NCBI GenBank assembly: GCA_903921135.1
Contig: CAIXOY010000388.1
Span: 1 to 5,993, forward strand
From: an uncultured Gammaproteobacteria bacterium
GTDB lineage: Bacteria > Pseudomonadota > Gammaproteobacteria > Pseudomonadales > UBA5518
Reading direction: 5' to 3'
DNA: 5,993 bases
The translations under genes were made by a program, and so were the position numbers. Below are positions 5,032 through 5,993 of the stretch, in pieces. The notes beneath the pieces were generated by a model, which did no database searches, was not told the DNA's origin, and saw only the letters and a program-made list of their open reading frames with translations. Every line of letters starts with the position of its first letter. The stretch's first letter is position 1.

Positions 5032-5993
5032 TCAGAGCTTGCCTTCCCGCTCGAGCAGTTGCTCGATGGTCAGACCGATCTCCGGCGTTCCGCCGAATAC
5101 CGTTCCAAGCTTGCCTCCCTGGAAGTTCTTGAGGATCGTCTCATATGCCTCGTCAGGCAGGCCGACATAACCCACCTCACTGGCGAGCGCCCCACCTTCC
5201 TTGAGGTAGAACTCGACGAACTCGCGCACCTCGGGCCTGCTCAATGCCTTTTCCTTGACGTAAATGAACAGCGGTCGCGAAAGCGGCTGGTAGGTACCGT
5301 TATTCACTGTTTCAACGGAGGGAAGCACTGGTGCACCGCCCGTCGGCGGGACGATGGGGACCGCGCGAAGCTTGTCGGTGTTCTCCTCGTAGTAGGCCAA
5401 CCCGAAGTAGCCAATGGCGCCTTTGTCACGTGAGACGAACTGGACGGTAACGTTGTCGTCCTCGCTGGCCTGGTAATCCCCGCGCGAGGCTTTGGCGCGC
5501 CCTACGACAGCCTCGGTGAAGTAGTCGAAGGTGCCGGAGTCAGCGCCTGCGCCCGCCAGTTTCAAGGGCTGGTCAGGAAAGCCCGGGCGGATCTGGCTCC
5601 AGCTCTTGACCTTACCCTGGGCCGAGGGCTCCCACATGGTCTTCAGTTCCTGAACCGTCAACTGATCCACGAAGGTGTTGGATGAACTGACGATCACGGT
5701 GAGCGCGTCATAGGCCACCGGAATCTCGAAGTATTTGATGCCCGCCTGCGCGCAGAGGACCATCTCCTCCTTGAGAATGGGGCGCGAAGCGTTCGATATG
5801 TCCGTCTCACCCCGGCAGAAGCGCTTGAATCCTCCGCCGGTACCCGAGATCCCGACCGTCACACGAGCGCCACCCACCTGGGATTGGTACTCCTCGGCTA
5901 CAGCCTCCGTGATCGGAAACACGGTGCTGGAGCCGTCGATCTCGATAACACCTGCCGCATGGGATGACGCAGCCGACAAGGCCCCGAACATCG
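5032..5993 (-). CDS. pstS: Periplasmic phosphate-binding protein PstS, SphX-like type (5' end cut by window edge)
   Basis: PstS captures phosphate in the periplasm and delivers it to PstC/PstA. Numbered from the first in-window Met (5991), 319 residues are present. The opening residues MFGALSAASSHAAG look like the end of a signal peptide with cleavage near HA-AG. The frame is open through the right edge, so the true start is probably outside. The mature protein begins VIEIDGSSTVFPITEAVAEEY. GISGTGGGFKRF (48-57), ETDISNASRPI (62-72) and GADSGTFDYF (149-158) are the expected phosphate-contacting segments. The latter lacks the Arg found before the SGT motif in E. coli PstS, as I recall is usual in the SphX-like branch. 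Cys59 and Cys80 are the only cysteines seen and could form a disulfide in the periplasm. The C-terminus (FGGTPEIGLTIEQLLERE) also fits this branch. It is first in the operon here, separated from pstC by the hairpin spacer. Confidence 0.94.
   Translation of the reverse strand, partial: MFGALSAASSHAAGVIEIDGSSTVFPITEAVAEEYQSQVGGARVTVGISGTGGGFKRFCRGETDISNASRPILKEEMVLCAQAGIKYFEIPVAYDALTVIVSSSNTFVDQLTVQELKTMWEPSAQGKVKSWSQIRPGFPDQPLKLAGAGADSGTFDYFTEAVVGRAKASRGDYQASEDDNVTVQFVSRDKGAIGYFGLAYYEENTDKLRAVPIVPPTGGAPVLPSVETVNNGTYQPLSRPLFIYVKEKALSRPEVREFVEFYLKEGGALASEVGYVGLPDEAYETILKNFQGGKLGTVFGGTPEIGLTIEQLLEREGKL

Noticed and set aside
5989..5991. ATG at 5991 as the true pstS start
   Set aside because: It would leave only about 12 residues before the apparent signal cleavage site, with no basic n-region. 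The frame continues to the window edge, so the start is most likely outside.
1..5993. CRISPR arrays, insertion sequences, tRNA genes, toxin-antitoxin or phage modules
   Set aside because: No repeat-spacer pattern, transposase-like ORF, terminal repeats or tRNA-like fold was seen. Recognised genes cover nearly all of the window.

Overview
The window (about 60% G+C by eye) looks like chromosomal DNA of a proteobacterium, most likely beta- or gamma-proteobacterial. The suggestion comes from the style of the PhoU and PstB proteins and the gene order; nothing here fixes the genus. Coding density is near total. I see no mobile elements, tRNA/rRNA genes, CRISPR or prophage signals.

Layout: positions 1-48 are a short AT-rich leader. 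Positions 49-1485 (+) encode a complete FAD-linked oxidase/dehydrogenase of the GlcD / D-2-hydroxyglutarate dehydrogenase superfamily. It converges, with only 10 bases between stop codons, on a minus-strand operon that fills the rest of the window. Read in its own direction (right to left) the operon is pstS (5' end cut by the window edge), a 98-base spacer with two inverted repeats, pstC, pstA, pstB and phoU.

How it works together: PstS captures inorganic phosphate in the periplasm. PstC and PstA form the inner-membrane channel and PstB is the cytoplasmic ATPase that drives import. PhoU links transporter status to Pho-regulon signalling. The pstC-pstA-pstB-phoU part is tightly packed (1-base gap, 7-base overlap, 12-base gap), consistent with one translationally coupled mRNA. 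The only real spacer, pstS-pstC, carries a perfect 30-base palindrome just after the pstS stop. This is a good candidate for a processing, stabilising or attenuating hairpin that lets the binding protein be made in excess over the membrane subunits.

No phoB/phoR follow phoU, so the regulators are elsewhere (perhaps upstream of pstS, outside the window). The operon promoter and any Pho box would also lie beyond the right edge. I did not find an undescribed system. The points worth a second look are the pstS-pstC spacer, the pstC start without a visible Shine-Dalgarno, the hairpin at the convergent gene ends, the variant PstS phosphate-site sequence, and a sharp AT-rich patch inside the oxidase gene.
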